A DNA stretch of 64,000 bases from Silurus meridionalis (GCF_014805685.1 NC_060907.1:2240197-2304196); one strand, 5' to 3'; positions 28,242 through 40,905 are shown, counted from the first letter of the stretch. Numbers and translations: made by a program. The notes: generated by a model not told the origin, from the letters alone.

Positions 28242-28872
28242 TCAGGACTTTTTCATCATCATGTTCCTGATAGTCTGGAAGAAAACACACACAGGAACAT
28301 CAGAAATGTGTGTTAAAGAAGAACATGTTACTAACATTTATTACATCAGCTGTGTATTGTAACTCACATAATTGAATAAAAAGAAGTCACATGACCACAT
28401 TACTCTAATCAAATAGTGGTTTTGAGTTTAAAAGCTAAAACTCACTTCCACATTGCAGTAGTCAGAAGTGAGCGTGTCATCAGGAGGACTGGGATGAGAA
28501 ACCTGTGCTGCATGCATCTTGTCTTTAGCCCTCAGCACAACGTTCTGCAGAGATGAGGGGTGAAGAACATGAGCAGGATCTGCTGAAGATCTTTACAGTA
28601 AGAGTTTATTAGGAACAAAGCAGCTACCTGATGGACAGGTCTGTATTAACTCACCTGATAGTCACCTTCATCTGGATTATTCTTCCGTCTCCTGCATCTG
28701 CTCACATAAATTCTAATTGTTATTCATTGTAAACATCTTCAGAGGAATTAATAACTATTCGATCAGCATATTTATTCTCACCTCAGCCAGATGAATAAAG
28801 AAAGAAGAGCTGCAAGCCCCAAAAGTCCAAGTCCAACAGCAACATACACAATTACAGAGACTGGCGCTAGAA

Positions 28873-28932
<60 letters not shown>

Positions 28933-31900
28933 ATTGTAAATATCTTCATTAGTAAGATGCCTGATCCACCATTAAGTGTAGCTCTAAACAAACAGGACAT
29001 CTAAACATCTCTCACCATTTATAGTGATGGACACTGCAGCTGATCTTCTAGAGCCGAGGTTATTCTGAGCCTCACAGTAGTACAGTCCACTCTGTAGAGC
29101 TCTGTAACTCTGTCCTGATCCTACAGGTGATGTTTCATTCTCCTTAAACCAGGTGTAGTTCTCCACAGGTGGGTTACTGTCACTGCTGCAGGTCAGATTC
29201 CTTGAACTTCCATCCACTATCTCACCAGAGGGACTGATAGACACTAAGACATTCTTTGGAGGATCTAAAATAGACAGGAAGGAACAATTTAAATAATTTA
29301 GAGATAATAATATCTGGTTCTGCTTTAACTTACCCCAAACTGAGACAGTTCGCGAGTAGAGGGCGGAGACGGACGGAACGAGCGGTAAGACTGCACCTGT
29401 AGCTGATGAGACTAATCAGTGTGCTGTGTATTAGTCCGGAGACTTCAATAAAGAGGAAAAAGACACCAAGCAGAGGAGAGCGGAAGAGTCGCCGAAAAGT
29501 GATTGAGAGCAGGCGGATGCAGACAGAAAGGCCGGCCGATACGCGAGAGTGTGGGTGAGACCCGGGGTGAGGTCTGGGACTCCGGGGCGAAAGTGGAAGT
29601 ATATCAGCTCTCAAGCTCTCAACAGGTGGGTTAGCAGAACTGCTGCAGGTCAGAGTCACCGAACTCTGAAAGATCTACAGAGTTTTGTAATAAGAACGAA
29701 AAAAGCATGTCATTTCTGCTTTTGTCCACTTGTCCCACTTGTTTTCCCACGACTGTAGAGTTTCCTTTCGTCTCAGTTTCATTGATTGCATTTTAACATT
29801 GTTTGGTGAGCCGTGTGTTCTCCTCCTGTTTCTCAAGGAGTTCTTTCAACTTTGTATGTGTAATGTTTTTTTTTCTTTATTTTTAATCAATTAATTGTAT
29901 TTAATTGTGATTTTGTTTGCTCTGGGAAATTGAACCCCCATTTTTTCTATATTTAGCATTCTGAACAATAAACACCACCACATTAATAACTTCATTAACA
30001 AAACACTTACTGCACAACCATTTCCCACCCTCACTGTATCTGTACACACTTTCTTCATTTTCTTTCTATACTTATATACTAGTTTATATACTGTATATCA
30101 ATATATTATTTTAAATATTATCTATAAAGTAAATAGATTATAGTTTTCTTTGTAATTTTTTATCTAATCAATGAAATAATTCTTTGACCTTTTTTTATCA
30201 TGTCTAAAAATCAATATATTTATGTTTACTTTCTTGAAACAGTATCATTAGTGTATGTTTTGAAATACACTGAAATTCAGTTCTAATTCCACAATGAGAA
30301 ACAATGAAAGAAGCTCAAAGTCACAGTCAGTGTCTCATTACTTTACTTTACATTCATTCCTGTGAATATGGAGTGATTTGTTTTATTTACATGTACAGAT
30401 TATAAGAAGAAGTTAAATAAAACTCACATCTGACACTGAGGTATTGAGCAGGAGATGGGAGATGTTCAGATCCTCTTACAGCACAGTTATAACTGCCTGC
30501 ATCCTCACTGCTGACCCTCTGCAGGTGGAGTTCGTTGCTCTTGAAGGTGTTTGTGGTTAAATCATGTGTGTTTTTGTACCAGATGAATGTTGGATCAGTC
30601 AGACTGCAGGTGGTTTTACAGGTCAGAATGACTGATTCTCCCTCTGTCACTTCTGCAGGAGCGATCAGCTGAAGATCTTAAACAATAAAGAAATCCGCTA
30701 AACTCTGCTTTAATTAATAGTTGCTATTTAGAAATAGAGAACTTTTTTTAGTAAAAGGATCTGAACCACTATTAAAGCTGAAAAGTTTTAAAAAGAAAGA
30801 AGTTTTAGGTTTTGATTTACTGTGTTTACATTGAGGTCTTCCATGAACTACTATTAATTCAAACAAATGGTATATTATAAAACAGTGGTCCCAACCCCCG
30901 GGCGGCGGACCGGCACCGGTATACATAAATTACATTATTTCCGTTTAATTTATTATCTAATTTATTATTTATTTATTACACATCTGTCTATGACTCACTC
31001 TTGATTCATGTCACGATGCCTCGGTCACATGTCTTACCTCCATCCGCTATCTTCTTAAAGGTGCTCTGGCCGCTAACACATAATACATTACCGCTAAACT
31101 CAAACACCCAAGCAAGCAAAATTAACTAAAACAACACAGTGGATTCACGTTCATTATTATATTTAGAAAATACTAGTTTTTATGGTTGTATCATTTTATT
31201 TTGTTGTATTTATCCACCACACCCTAAAGGCCGGTCCGTGAAAATATTGTCCGACAATAAACCGGTCAGTGGTGCAAAAAAAGGTTGGGGACCGCTGTTA
31301 TAAAAGACTAAAATAAAGATTATAAGAAGTGTATAAAAGTAACAGAATGAATATAACACCATTGTGTGATTTGGTGAAAAGTGCATTACAATCATCTTTT
31401 ATTTAATCAATTCCTCTCCAAAACTCTCCTTGAAAATAAATAAAGATTGGATTTTCTCATAACCCTGGAGAAAAAATAAAATAAAATTTTTACCAGTGAT
31501 AGCGATGATTTCGATTAACTGTCATTTTAAAATCAGAACACAATTTGCAATTGTCTTTGCTTTTTAGTTTTTTTTTACTTCATTACCCATCAGCTACGGA
31601 GTGTCACATGGCTCACTAACCGCTCTCACCTGGTTATGCCTGGTTACAACCTATTTAAGTTTTGTTGGCTGCGTTTCTTGCATTAGCTTTTGTCATGTGT
31701 CTCTTATGTTGCAGTAAATTTTTTTTCTGTTGTCCAGAATCCATATTCATGCTTATGTTCAATTTAATTATGATATCTCCTATATCTAAAAGATTAGTGA
31801 TGCATGAAGAAATAAGATGATTTTATTTACCTGTAACTCCGAGTGTAACTCCCGGTTTCCCCAACCATTTTTCCTTCTCTACATTTGTTATGACTCTGAA

Positions 31901-32298
31901 GCAGTACTTGTGTTCATCTGATTTTTTCACATCACTCAGTCTGAGGGAAAAGTGATTTTGTTCACCTTCTAAATACTCCACTCGGCCTGAGTAACCTGGA
32001 TCATCACGCAGATCAGTCAGCTCTTTATCTGGAGCTGGGTCTATTACCCAAAATGTTTTGGTCACTGTAACATCTGTTGGATGTGTGTGAATGATGTTCA
32101 TAAACACTGTAGAACCTTTTAACGCACAAAGCTGTGTTTTGTTGTGTATCACACTCCATTCATTTCCAAGAGCTTCTGAAACATGACACATAGAAGACAT
32201 GATTGGAGGTTATGATCCTTAGCTCCATAAAACACAGTTATCTTACAGCTTCACGTCTCTATAATAGAGTACAACAGCATTCACCAGTGGTTTAACAA

Positions 32299-32346
<48 letters not shown>

Positions 32347-35300
32347 CATTATTATTATCATTATTACTGTTAGAAATGTCAAGTGTCTGTGTAAAAACAT
32401 GTGCAAACATAGTAACACCATACAATAAGTATAAAAAAAAGAATAGAGAATAGAAAATAGTCACAGTCAATTCGAATGCAGTGGAAACTAGTACATAGAG
32501 CCATTGTGGTGAGAAGTGCACATGCATCATCTGTCAGTGGTGCAAAAGTAGGACCCAAATGCAGGACGCAGCAATAAAGCTAAACAGAAGTCTTTAATGC
32601 AAAATAATCCAGAAAGCACACAAAACAAAGTGTCCAAAAACTTACGGTCCTCAGGGTAAGATAATTCACACAAAACCACACAAGAACACATGTCCAAAAA
32701 CTTATGGTCCCCTGTGTAAAGTAATCCACAAAAACCGGGCAAACACGTACCGTCCTCCAGGGGAAATAGTCCACCGAGAAAACGCACATAAACAGAGAGA
32801 ACAAACAAAAAACACCCGACCGGAATTTGACCATGGAGCTGGAACACGTGCTGCAGCAGAAGCTGGGCGGTTTCTTTGGCTGAGGGCAGTTTAGGGAGTG
32901 GTATGAAATGAGCCATCTTAGAAAACCGATCTATCACAGAAAAAAAGGCGGTATGACCAGCAGAGGGAGGCAGACCGGTAACAAAGTCAAGGGCTATATG
33001 GGACCATGGGAGGTGTGGAACGGGAAGCGGTGGAGGAGACCCGCCGGGGGGCATCTGGAGCTCTTGTGCTGGGCGCAAACAGGACAGGCGGCCACAAACT
33101 GACGAACGTCTTCCCTAATAGTGGGCCACCAAAAACGTTGCCGCAGAAGGGCCAAGGTGTGAGGGGTTCCCGGGTGGCAGAAAAGTCGAGAGCAATGGCA
33201 CCACTGGAGTACCCGTGAACGGAGCTGGTCCAGGACGTAGAGCCTGCCCTCCGGACAGCCGGCTGGGGTGGGTTGTCCCGAAGTGGCCCTGTGCACCCTG
33301 CGTTCAATGTCCAAATGAAGGACCCTGACGGAAAACGGATGGGGGTAGGATGTGACACGGTTCTTCGCCCTCCTCCTCGCCGCAGGAACCCAGTCGGGAC
33401 AGGGCATCCGGTTTGCAGTTTTTGGAGCCCGGACGGTAGGAGAGTGTAAAGCAAAAACGCCCAAAAAACAGCCCCCACCTGGCCTGCCGGGGGTTGAGGC
33501 GCTTGGCTGCGCGCAGATACTCCAGGTTGCGATGGTCCGTCCACACAATAAACGGGTGTTCGGCACCCTCCAACCAATGACGCCATTCCTCAAGCGCCAG
33601 CTCCTCGCGATCCCCGATGGAGTAGTTCTGTTCCGCGGGATATAGTCGGCGTGAAAAGAAGGCACATGGATGGAGGCGGTTGCCGGTGGCACCTCTCTGA
33701 GACAGAATGGCCCCCACACCCTTGTCCGAGGCATCAACCTCCACAACAAATTGCCGGCATGGATCAGGCAGGGTAAGAACAGGTGCAGATGTGAACCGGG
33801 TCTTGAGCTCCAGAAAGGCCTGTTCCGCCTCGGAATTCCAGGTGAGTGGCTGACGAGTAGAGGTGAGTCGGTGTAGTGGCGCCGCGATGGTGCTAAAACC
33901 GTGGATGAACTTGCGGTTAAAATTAGCAAAACCTAGGAACCTTTGCAGTTGCTTGCGATTCTCCGGTTCGGGCCACTCCTCTACGGCGCGGATCCGGGCC
34001 GGATCCATCTGAACACTCCCTGCCGACAAGATGAAGCCCAGAAAAGAAGTGCTGGACACATGGAATTCACATTTCTCAGCCTTCACATACAACCGGCTCT
34101 GAAGTAGATGAGTGAGAACAGTGCGCACATGGCAGCGGTGTTCCTCCAGCGAGCGGGAGTAGATCAGAATGTCGTCCAGGTAGACAAACACAAACCGATG
34201 GAGCATGTCCCGAAGAACGTCGTTGACCAGGGCCTGGAAAACAGCAGGGGCGTTAGTGAGGCCAAACGGCATGACCAGGTACTCATAATGGCCTACTGGG
34301 GTGTTAAAGGCTGTTTTCCATTCATCCCCCTCACGGATGCGAACCAGGTGGTAGGCGTTGCGGAGGTCAAGTTTGGTAAAGACGGTGGCTCCCTGGAGGA
34401 GCTCAAAAGCCGTGGACATCAAAGGCAAGGGGTACCAGTTCTTAATGGTGATGGAGTTAAGCCCTGGGTAGTCGATGCAGGGGCGGAGGCTCTTGTCCTT
34501 TTTTTCCACAAAAAAGAAACCTGCCCCCGCCAGGGAGGAGGAAGGGCGGATGATCCCAGAAGCGAGGGACTCCCGGATGTAGTCCGCCATAGCATCCCTT
34601 TCAGGACCAGTCAGGTGGTAGAGGCGGCCTCGGGGAGGAGCCGTTTCCGGCAACAGGTCAATACTGCAATCATAAGGACGGTGGGGCAGTAAAGACAGGG
34701 CTCCAGCTTTACTGAAAACGATGCCCAGATCATGGTACTCCGCAGGGACAGAGCTGAGGTCAGAGGTGGATTCCCCACCAGAACGACTAGGAGTCTGGGG
34801 AATTGAGGAGAGGCAGCTGGCATTACACGAAATCCCCCACTCCAACACCCGGCCACTGGTCCAATCCAGGTAAGGGTTGTGCCTCTGCAACCACGGGAAC
34901 CCGAACATGGCCGGCGCTCGCGGTGATGGGATGATGAGAAACGATAACCATTCGCAATGCTGTTCAGCGATGGAAACGAGGAGAGGCTTGGTGCGGTGGG
35001 TGACCCGATGGAGAATATGACCATCAAAAGCGCGGACCAGGAGCGGTACAGGAAGAGGTTCGGACTCAACGGCCAGTTGACGAGTGAGCTCTTTGTCCAA
35101 AACCTCGGCGTCCGCCCCGGAGTCAACAAATACCGCCAATTCCCGACTGCGGCCCTGGACATCGACCCGAACCTTGAGCAACGGCCTAGAGGGGGCTGGG
35201 AGTCCTTGGCCCGGCGTTGGCCCCACGTTCAACGCCGAGCCCTCTCTTTTGCTGGACAGGTGGCAGCCATGTGTCCCGCCTTGCCACAATACAAACAGAG

Positions 35301-38300
35301 TCCCTGAGAGCGACGCCTCTCCTTTTCACTAGTGGAGAGGTGGCGGCGGCCAATCTCCATGGGTTGCGGAGGCAGACTAGACGAGGTATTGAAGTGAGAT
35401 GGGTCAGAGGGAGAGACGGGCTGCCAGGTTCCACGGAACCACCTGTCCGAGCGGAAATCCCTCATCCGTCGGTCGATTCGGGTGGCCAGGCTGATCAGGG
35501 AGTCCAGATCCTCTGGAAGATCCCTGGCCGCAAGCTCATTCTTGATCTCCGCGTTGAGCCCCCAAGGAAGACGTCGTAAAGCGCCGTGGCATCCCACTCA
35601 CTCTCGGCCGCAGCGGTGCGGAAATCCGTGGCGTATTCCACACGGATCGCCCGTCTTGAATGGTCTGGAACAACGACCGTGCAGCGTCCTGCCGGGGGGT
35701 GGCTAAGTCGAAGATCTCGCGTAGCTCCTTAGAGAACGCGCGATAGGAGGCACAGACCGAGGAACGGCGTTTCCACTCCGCCATGGCCCACCGTTTGGCC
35801 TTACCCGAAAGCAGGGAGATCACATAGGCCACCTTGGTGAGTTCATCTGGAAAAGAAGAAGGCTGAAGCTGAAAAGTTATTTCGCAGCTCAACAAGAACG
35901 GACGGCACTCCTCTGGTTGTCCTGCGAAGCGCTCGGGAGTCGGCAGATAAACCCCACACCTAGGTGCTGTTGGCGGGACGGGCGCCGGGGCGGCTGACGC
36001 GCGGCATGAGCAGTTGAGTTCTCCGAAACAGACACCTGGGCTACAGGGGCTGGGTTGCGCTGGAGAGCCAGTTCACGAATTGCGCTTGCCAGTTCCTGTA
36101 TCTGCTGGTGATGAGAGGTGGTGAGCTGCACCAAAGAGGAGAGCTGAGACTGCACATCGTCCACTGGGTCCATGTCTGGCCAGATTGTACTGTCAGTGGT
36201 GCAAAAGTAGGACCCAAATGCAGGACGCAGCAATAAAGCTAAACAGAAAAGATCCGAAACTGAAAGCAAAATACGGGGAAAAAACGAAACCGAGGGACAG
36301 GGAAGTCTCAACGAAAAAACACGGAAGCCAACGAGACAATCTGGCAGCACGCATGAGAAAACCGTGTCTATTTATGTGATGGCAAGATGGCGGCCTGGAC
36401 GGTTGCGGGTTCGCACTACCCCGGATATGGAAGCACCGGAAGTGCCCGCGCTGCTGGCTGACATCGTCCAAAACATTGTAAAACAGAATGCACAAAGAAG
36501 GAGTTCATTGTGTATTTGTGTGTATGTTTGAGTCCAGCCAATGACCTAAAGAGTCTGATAGCTTGTGGGAAGAAACTGTTGCAGAATCTGTTTATAATGG
36601 GTGTGTTTGGTCTTCATTGCTACTGGTTTTGAAGATTCAGGCTGTGGTGATTAAAGATTTCTATAATGGAGAGTACAAGAATCAGCTGTCCTCACTTTCT
36701 ACTACAGGGTCTTGCAGTCTGGAAGAGTGCGATTTCCAAACCAGGCATTGATACAGCTTCTTAAAAGGCTATGAAGTTCCCTTTCAGGAACTCGAGCTGT
36801 GTCGCAACACTTTGGAAACGCTTCCACCTTGCTACAGCTCTGAATCACGTGTGTAATCTGTCTAATGGAAGGCGTGGCATCACCGGCGGGGTGACGTCAT
36901 GACCAGTTAGCTATAAAAAGCACATGGAGTAAAGCCGGCACCAGCTTCTGTTTGTTCATGATGCACTCTGTGTGTATTTTGTCATTGTTTGTTTACTTTT
37001 TTTGTTCAAAAAACAAATTATGAAGGCTTTGAAAAAAACTAAGCACACTCTCAAGCTGTGCCTTTGGGTAGCTTGCATGGGAGCAGAGCACGATATTTTG
37101 GTTCTTGAGGAAACCCACTGCATGCACTGCGCTTGCATGTCTATATGATCACTCTGCTCCCAATGTGCACTCACTAATAATTATTATAATTATTGAGGCT
37201 GTGTATATAATGCATTGATAAATCCTGAAGATATGTTGAATATCACATCTTGCATGCATTTGAAGTTTTAGAGATTTTTTTTGAGTGATTGACTTTCATT
37301 TCTAAATGTAATGGCTATCTATGTCTCGAGCGCTACCAAAAAGTGCAGTACAAACTGGTGGTCCTGCAACAAAAACAGCGTTTATTATACATTTTAATTT
37401 AGTAATTTAATTGTATTTATTTATTCCCTCCATGCCATTATGTGCATTGAGTGACAAGTGCCTGATGGCTTACTTTCAATTTCTGTAGCAGTTTTGTTGT
37501 GTGGATGGCTTGCTAGCCCAACGTCCACCCTACTTCTTTCACAGCCAGGCTTGGGACCATCCATGGCAGAGTTCTTTATACCAGATCCCAGAACCGAGCA
37601 CCCATGGGGGGATAAGGGGCTTGGACAAGTGCTTATATTATAAATTAATTTGATATTATCATTATTGAAAGTAGTAATATTATTTGTATTTTGTTATTAT
37701 TATTATTGAAACTGTGGAATTTTGTCAAACTTGATTAAATTGTCTGATATTAATGTATGATTTTGTCAGGATCTTCCGAGCACACGGCGCCCATCTTGTC
37801 GTTTTTCCCGTGCCTGCCGGTATTTAGGGACACCATAGAGTTTAGCTCGGCACCAGATTATCTCGTCAGCTTCCTAAGGTCCTTGGGAATACTTTTGCCA
37901 CCCTGCCTGCTCTGGATCTTGTTCCTGTACTTGTTCCTGACCCTGATTGTGACTCTGTACCCTGTTCTGTTCTGCTCTGCTCTGATTTTGACTTTGGACT
38001 GGTTTTTGGTTTGTGATTCTGCTCTGCCCTTCTTTGTTCTGTTTGGCGGATCTCTAAATCTTAGACTGTTTTTGGTTTGGTCTCTCCCTGCATCGTCCTG
38101 TTTGCCTGTGTTTTGACCCTGGACTGTTTTTGGACTTTGTTTTTGCCTTGCCCCTTTTCTCAGTTGCCTTATTAAATGCCCCTGTGACATCCAGCATTTG
38201 GGTCCTCCCATCCAGTCCATCATGCAACCTAGATTCTGACAGAATAATCTGGCCGTGCACTGTGTCCACTGCTTTCCTGACAGTTTAGTAAATGAATCAT

Positions 38301-38390
38301 GATTAATGGCATATCCTAAATGTGTGACTCACCTGAGATCATTAGGAGAAAGATCAGACAAAGTGGGGATGCCATTTTAAAGGAGAGCAT
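28242..38390 (-). CDS. Gene D: intact type II CD22-like receptor with YQNV and SDYCNV motifs
   Basis: Exons on the minus strand: 38390-38333 (signal [19 protein letters not shown]), 32175-31831 (V), 30676-30428 (C2), 29264-29016 (third Ig), 28866-28782 (transmembrane), 28697-28655 (basic tail [15 protein letters not shown]), 28544-28446 (tail), 28274-28242 ([10 protein letters not shown] then TGA). The joined frame is open: 386 residues. Layout: V about 20-134, C2 135-217, third Ig 218-300, transmembrane about 303-325. Tyr342 lies in YQNV and Tyr372 in SDYCNV. The latter fits the ITIM consensus S/I/V/L-x-Y-x-x-V, and both fit YxN, the Grb2 SH2 form. The position equal to TYAAL in type I is MHAAQ, so that tyrosine is lost. 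The 6.2-kb intron 1 contains a Gypsy element and an LTR fragment. Between C2 and the third Ig exon lies the remnant of a fourth Ig exon. Confidence 0.8.
28873..28927. repeat. (CA)n beside the gene D transmembrane exon
   Basis: A (TG)n tract on the gene strand, ending a few nucleotides before the TCTAG acceptor of the transmembrane exon. Confidence 0.9.
29330..29690 (-). pseudogene. Broken extra Ig exon in gene D, interrupted by a 270-bp insert
   Basis: The minus strand reads [16 protein letters not shown], the start of a C2-like Ig domain, and then runs into foreign sequence of about 270 bp (29,345-29,615). No second cysteine or F strand follows. Gene F has the same broken exon at 56,600-56,940, so the damage predates the D/F duplication. 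Gene E carries a fuller copy of the related exon at 47,490-47,740. Confidence 0.65.
30883..31297. mobile_element. hAT-type MITE with 8-bp target duplication in gene D
   Basis: The ends CAGTGGTCCCAACCCCCGG and GGTTGGGGACCGCTG form inverted repeats. The flanks are exactly TTATAAAA on both sides (30,875-30,882 and 31,298-31,305), the 8-bp duplication expected of hAT elements. The same insertion is in gene F (58,220-58,635), so it predates the duplication. Confidence 0.8.
31310..31820. other. Gene D intron between C2 and V exons
   Basis: Copy of 58,650-59,180 in gene F. I see no exon or element in it. Confidence 0.5.
32300..32360. repeat. (TAT)n microsatellite in gene D intron 1
   Basis: Just upstream of the V exon on the gene strand, longer than the remnant at about 59,640-59,665 in gene F. 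Confidence 0.85.
32830..33303 (-). pseudogene. Gypsy integrase fragment, truncated
   Basis: In two frames the minus strand encodes the zinc-binding region ([17 protein letters not shown] and CPVCAQHK) and the start of the catalytic core ([13 protein letters not shown] and [15 protein letters not shown]). Homology ends after [11 protein letters not shown]. The second aspartate region and the catalytic glutamate are gone, so it cannot integrate DNA. Confidence 0.75.
33304..35289 (-). pseudogene. Gypsy pol: protease, reverse transcriptase and RNase H
   Basis: A continuous 661-residue frame. It begins with an aspartic protease ([11 protein letters not shown] near residue 56), then a reverse transcriptase with [13 protein letters not shown] and the catalytic [11 protein letters not shown] box, and an RNase H with [16 protein letters not shown]. 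These enzymes copy the element RNA to DNA. The frame ends in the RNase H to integrase link and the rest is shifted to other frames, so pol as a whole is broken. GC-rich base composition contrasts with the AT-rich host intron. Confidence 0.85.
35229..36176 (-). pseudogene. Gypsy gag with zinc knuckle, frameshifted
   Basis: Starts at [17 protein letters not shown] near 36,174 and continues in at least three frames: a capsid-like stretch ([20 protein letters not shown]) in 35,895-35,536, and a nucleocapsid zinc knuckle [14 protein letters not shown] (CCHC spacing 2-4-4) in 35,597-35,229. Capsid and nucleocapsid package the element RNA. Frameshifts near 35,890 and 35,600 break it. Confidence 0.75.
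36470..37250. other. Gene D intron 1 segment shared with gene F
   Basis: Near copy of 59,826-60,610. It contains an older repeat with GATAGCTTGTGGGAAGAAAC and a GGAACTCGAGCTGTGTCGC stretch. The short frames here occur in both copies but look like repeat sequence, not a gene. Confidence 0.5.
37764..38283 (+). mobile_element. LTR plus start of internal region of another retroelement
   Basis: Begins TGTCAGGATCTTCCGAGC and ends GATTCTGACA at 38,241, followed by GAATAATCTGGCC, similar to what follows the 5' LTR of the Gypsy element on its own strand (ACAATCTGGCC). It then stops. A diverged relative lies at 42,610-43,060. It sits only 50 bp from the gene D signal exon. Confidence 0.55.
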
Positions 38391-38559
38391 TGCTTAATGT
38401 TCTATATAAAATAAAATAAAAAAAACATAAATTACAAAAAGCCACAATACATCTTGTGTCCACCACACTTCATCTTGCTCTCACCTACCTAGACAATAAG
38501 AACCTCTAAAATTAAGTGTTTAACATTCATCTCAGCATTCAACACCAATAATCCCTCAG

Positions 38560-38925
38560 CACCTGATTGGGGATTGGGAGGCTGAGCATATTCGGCCTGA
38601 ACACCTCATTTATGGTGTACAAATGTGGTCAAAACAAAGATAAACATGGAGCAGCCACTTACCTTTGCACATCCACAGCTCCTCTGTGGAGATCATTAAT
38701 AACACCAAATGTATTGATGTCCACCTGGCAGAGAACCTCAAATTGTCCTACAACACCACATCCATAAAAATGAAAGCCCAGCAGCATCTCTATTTACTAA
38801 GAAACCTGAGCAGGGCTCAGCGCTTACCACCTAACGACATTCTGCAGAGCATCCTGAACAACAGCATCAGTGCTAGGTTTGGAAATTGTGTCATCTCAGA
38901 TCTTAAGACCCAAAAGTAGCAGATA
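38560..38925 (+). mobile_element. L2-like LINE fragment
   Basis: The plus strand encodes pieces such as AQQHLYLLRNLSRAQRLPPN and ILQSILNNSISARFGNC, characteristic of the C-terminal part of L2/Rex-type reverse transcriptases. It is short and shifted between frames. Confidence 0.5.
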
Positions 38926-39275
38926 ATGAACACAGTAAAGGAAATCATCAGGGACATGTTCACAACATGCTGCATCCATAATGATGCAGGTTAACAGAGA
39001 ATGAAGAAATGCATGAGATTTGAGGAAGTGTGTGGTTAAGACCTTTCACTGATTATGCCCTTAGGTTTTATGTTTCCTCTTTTTTTAAGAATAATTGTTG
39101 TGGGTGAGGGAAGTGAGCAAACACACAGTCAAACCGCCAAACACCCACACACAGTGCACAATATTCCAAATGTGATTAAGGTTTATTTTAAATTTTGATA
39201 TCATAATGTGTTCATGCTTTCTGTAACATTTATATTTGAAAGAATAGGAACTGTTTTGCTTGGTGTGTATGTAGA

Positions 39276-39278
<3 letters not shown>

Positions 39279-39323
<45 letters not shown>

Positions 39324-39349
39324 CGTGTGTGTGTGTGTGTGTGTGTGTG
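39279..39349. repeat. (TG)n microsatellite
   Basis: In gene D intron between the non-coding first exon and the signal exon. Confidence 0.9.
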
Positions 39350-40290
39350 AAATTCATCAAAAGTAAAAGTAGGACATCTTCACTTATTTGAGCTGAACTC
39401 AACATCTTGAGTGATCATCATTTTCACACTCAAGCAGATGAGCTTTAAAATGAACTTCACTTTAAAGTTATTTTTGCTGTTTTATTTGTGTCCTTCTTTG
39501 TACTCCTTCAGGTGAGAACCTTTTACGTATTTCATAAATAATAAAACATTTAAGAGACCCTCCACACTTTAATTAATTCACTGCAATAAACCACCTCGCT
39601 GCACTCTGAACTTATTACTATAAAATTGAGTAAATAAATAAAATGCTCTATACAATATTTATGGTTGGATTTATGGTCCTAGTTATAAGTGACTATGTGA
39701 CCAGATACCCAGAATCATTCCCACTCCATATCAACACTAACTAAAAAATCAGCCCAAGCTTTGTCGGTTTGTTTCACTAATGTTTATCTGTTTGTTTCAC
39801 TAGGGACAGGTACCAGCTAGGCATCACAACCAGCCCATACCATCTGAAGGCTGACAGCCTGGTGGAGTATTTCAACAAACAATGAAGAACATGTTTAAAA
39901 AGTTTGTTATAAGATCTACCATCAGGTGCAAAGTTGACCAGGGGTATAATTTGATGACTTGATTAAGTGAATTACACAGGCCTGATTCATTACCATCCTG
40001 GCCCTGTGCAAAAGGTACTGGCAACTGCCCCTCAATGCCAACATGCCATTTTTGATATCCACTACACTGGTCACTAGCATCATGCAATGCTGAGAACTGA
40101 AGGCGTACTGCTCATAGCTTCTTCAGCATAATATCCTCTAGGTTTCTTTTGCCAATTCTACATAGAAGCAGTGTGTACTAGATATATTGCACACAAATAA
40201 ACACAGGTAAAGTGCTGAATTTGCGCTGGAACTTGTTCACCTCATGACAGCAAAAGAGCCAAGAAAGCAGCATGGTGGTTAAAACTGTTA

Positions 40291-40294
40291 ATAA

Positions 40295-40342
<48 letters not shown>

Positions 40343-40364
40343 AAATAATAAATAAATAAATACA
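40291..40364. repeat. (AAAT)n microsatellite
   Basis: About 18 imperfect AAAT units. The surrounding 39.35-40.65 kb shows no gene. Confidence 0.85.
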
Positions 40365-40664
40365 ATCTAACAAGGTTTTAGAACAGAAGAAACATGAGTC
40401 ACTGGAAAACATAAACACATTAAAATTATAAAGCGGAAAATCCCCTTAAAACAGTAAAAGAAAAGAAAACCCACTCTACTGTACATCACCACAGAAACAC
40501 CAAATGACCCCAATGGCACATAGCTACAAAGACAGCAGGATAGACTCGCTTACATTCTAATTCCGGAGCTCTCATTTACACATGAACAACACTCACTTTA
40601 ATCTGTTCAGTAAATGTAGATATTAGTCTGATGAGTGAATAACGAATAATAAAGAGTTTCTTAC

Positions 40665-40905
40665 CCTGCCGACTTAACCCTCACGTCCGACGACCAAACA
40701 GAGAATAAGGAAAAAGAATGTGTGGGTAAGAAGTGTCGCTGATGATGTTCTGCAAACAATTATGTTTTCTCTTTTTTGCTGAATAATTTGCTAAAACTAA
40801 TAAAGTGTTAGAAAAACTTGAGTATGCATACTGTAGTGCACATTATCTTTTACCATCTCAGTCTACATGTCCGGGTGCATCTGCACCTGAGGAAGTGAAA
40901 CTCAC
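40665..40905 (-). promoter_or_regulatory. Gene D non-coding first exon with exact PU.1/IRF composite site
   Basis: Diverged copy of the A-C block, with donor GTAAGA after 40665. GGAAGTGAAA at 40,891-40,900 matches the ETS/IRF composite element GGAANNGAAA exactly and is preceded by GA to give a PU.1 core. The exon itself shares ACGACCAAACAGAGA with the others (plus strand). No TATA box is obvious. Confidence 0.5.

Larger units (their letters stand above)
32532..36463 (-). mobile_element. Truncated Ty3/Gypsy LTR retrotransposon in gene D intron 1
   Basis: Direct terminal repeats begin TGTCAGTGGTGCAAAAGTAG at 32,532 and 36,191. The right LTR ends CTGACA at 36,463 (273 bp). The left copy matches it for only about 58 bp and then has three imperfect 57-bp repeats built on GTCCAAAAACTTA. 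Coding strand is minus, with gag then protease, reverse transcriptase, RNase H and the start of integrase. Gene F shows the empty site near 59,826. A CATC-like duplication at the edges is not clean. Confidence 0.8.

Noticed and set aside
32243..32530. 95-residue minus-strand frame with Asn runs
   Set aside because: Made by the TAT microsatellite next to the gene D V exon.
36563..36751. Short open frame shared with 59,923-60,204
   Set aside because: Sits in a repeat inside the duplicated intron 1 of D and F, and the two copies differ in frame length. No domain or splice context.
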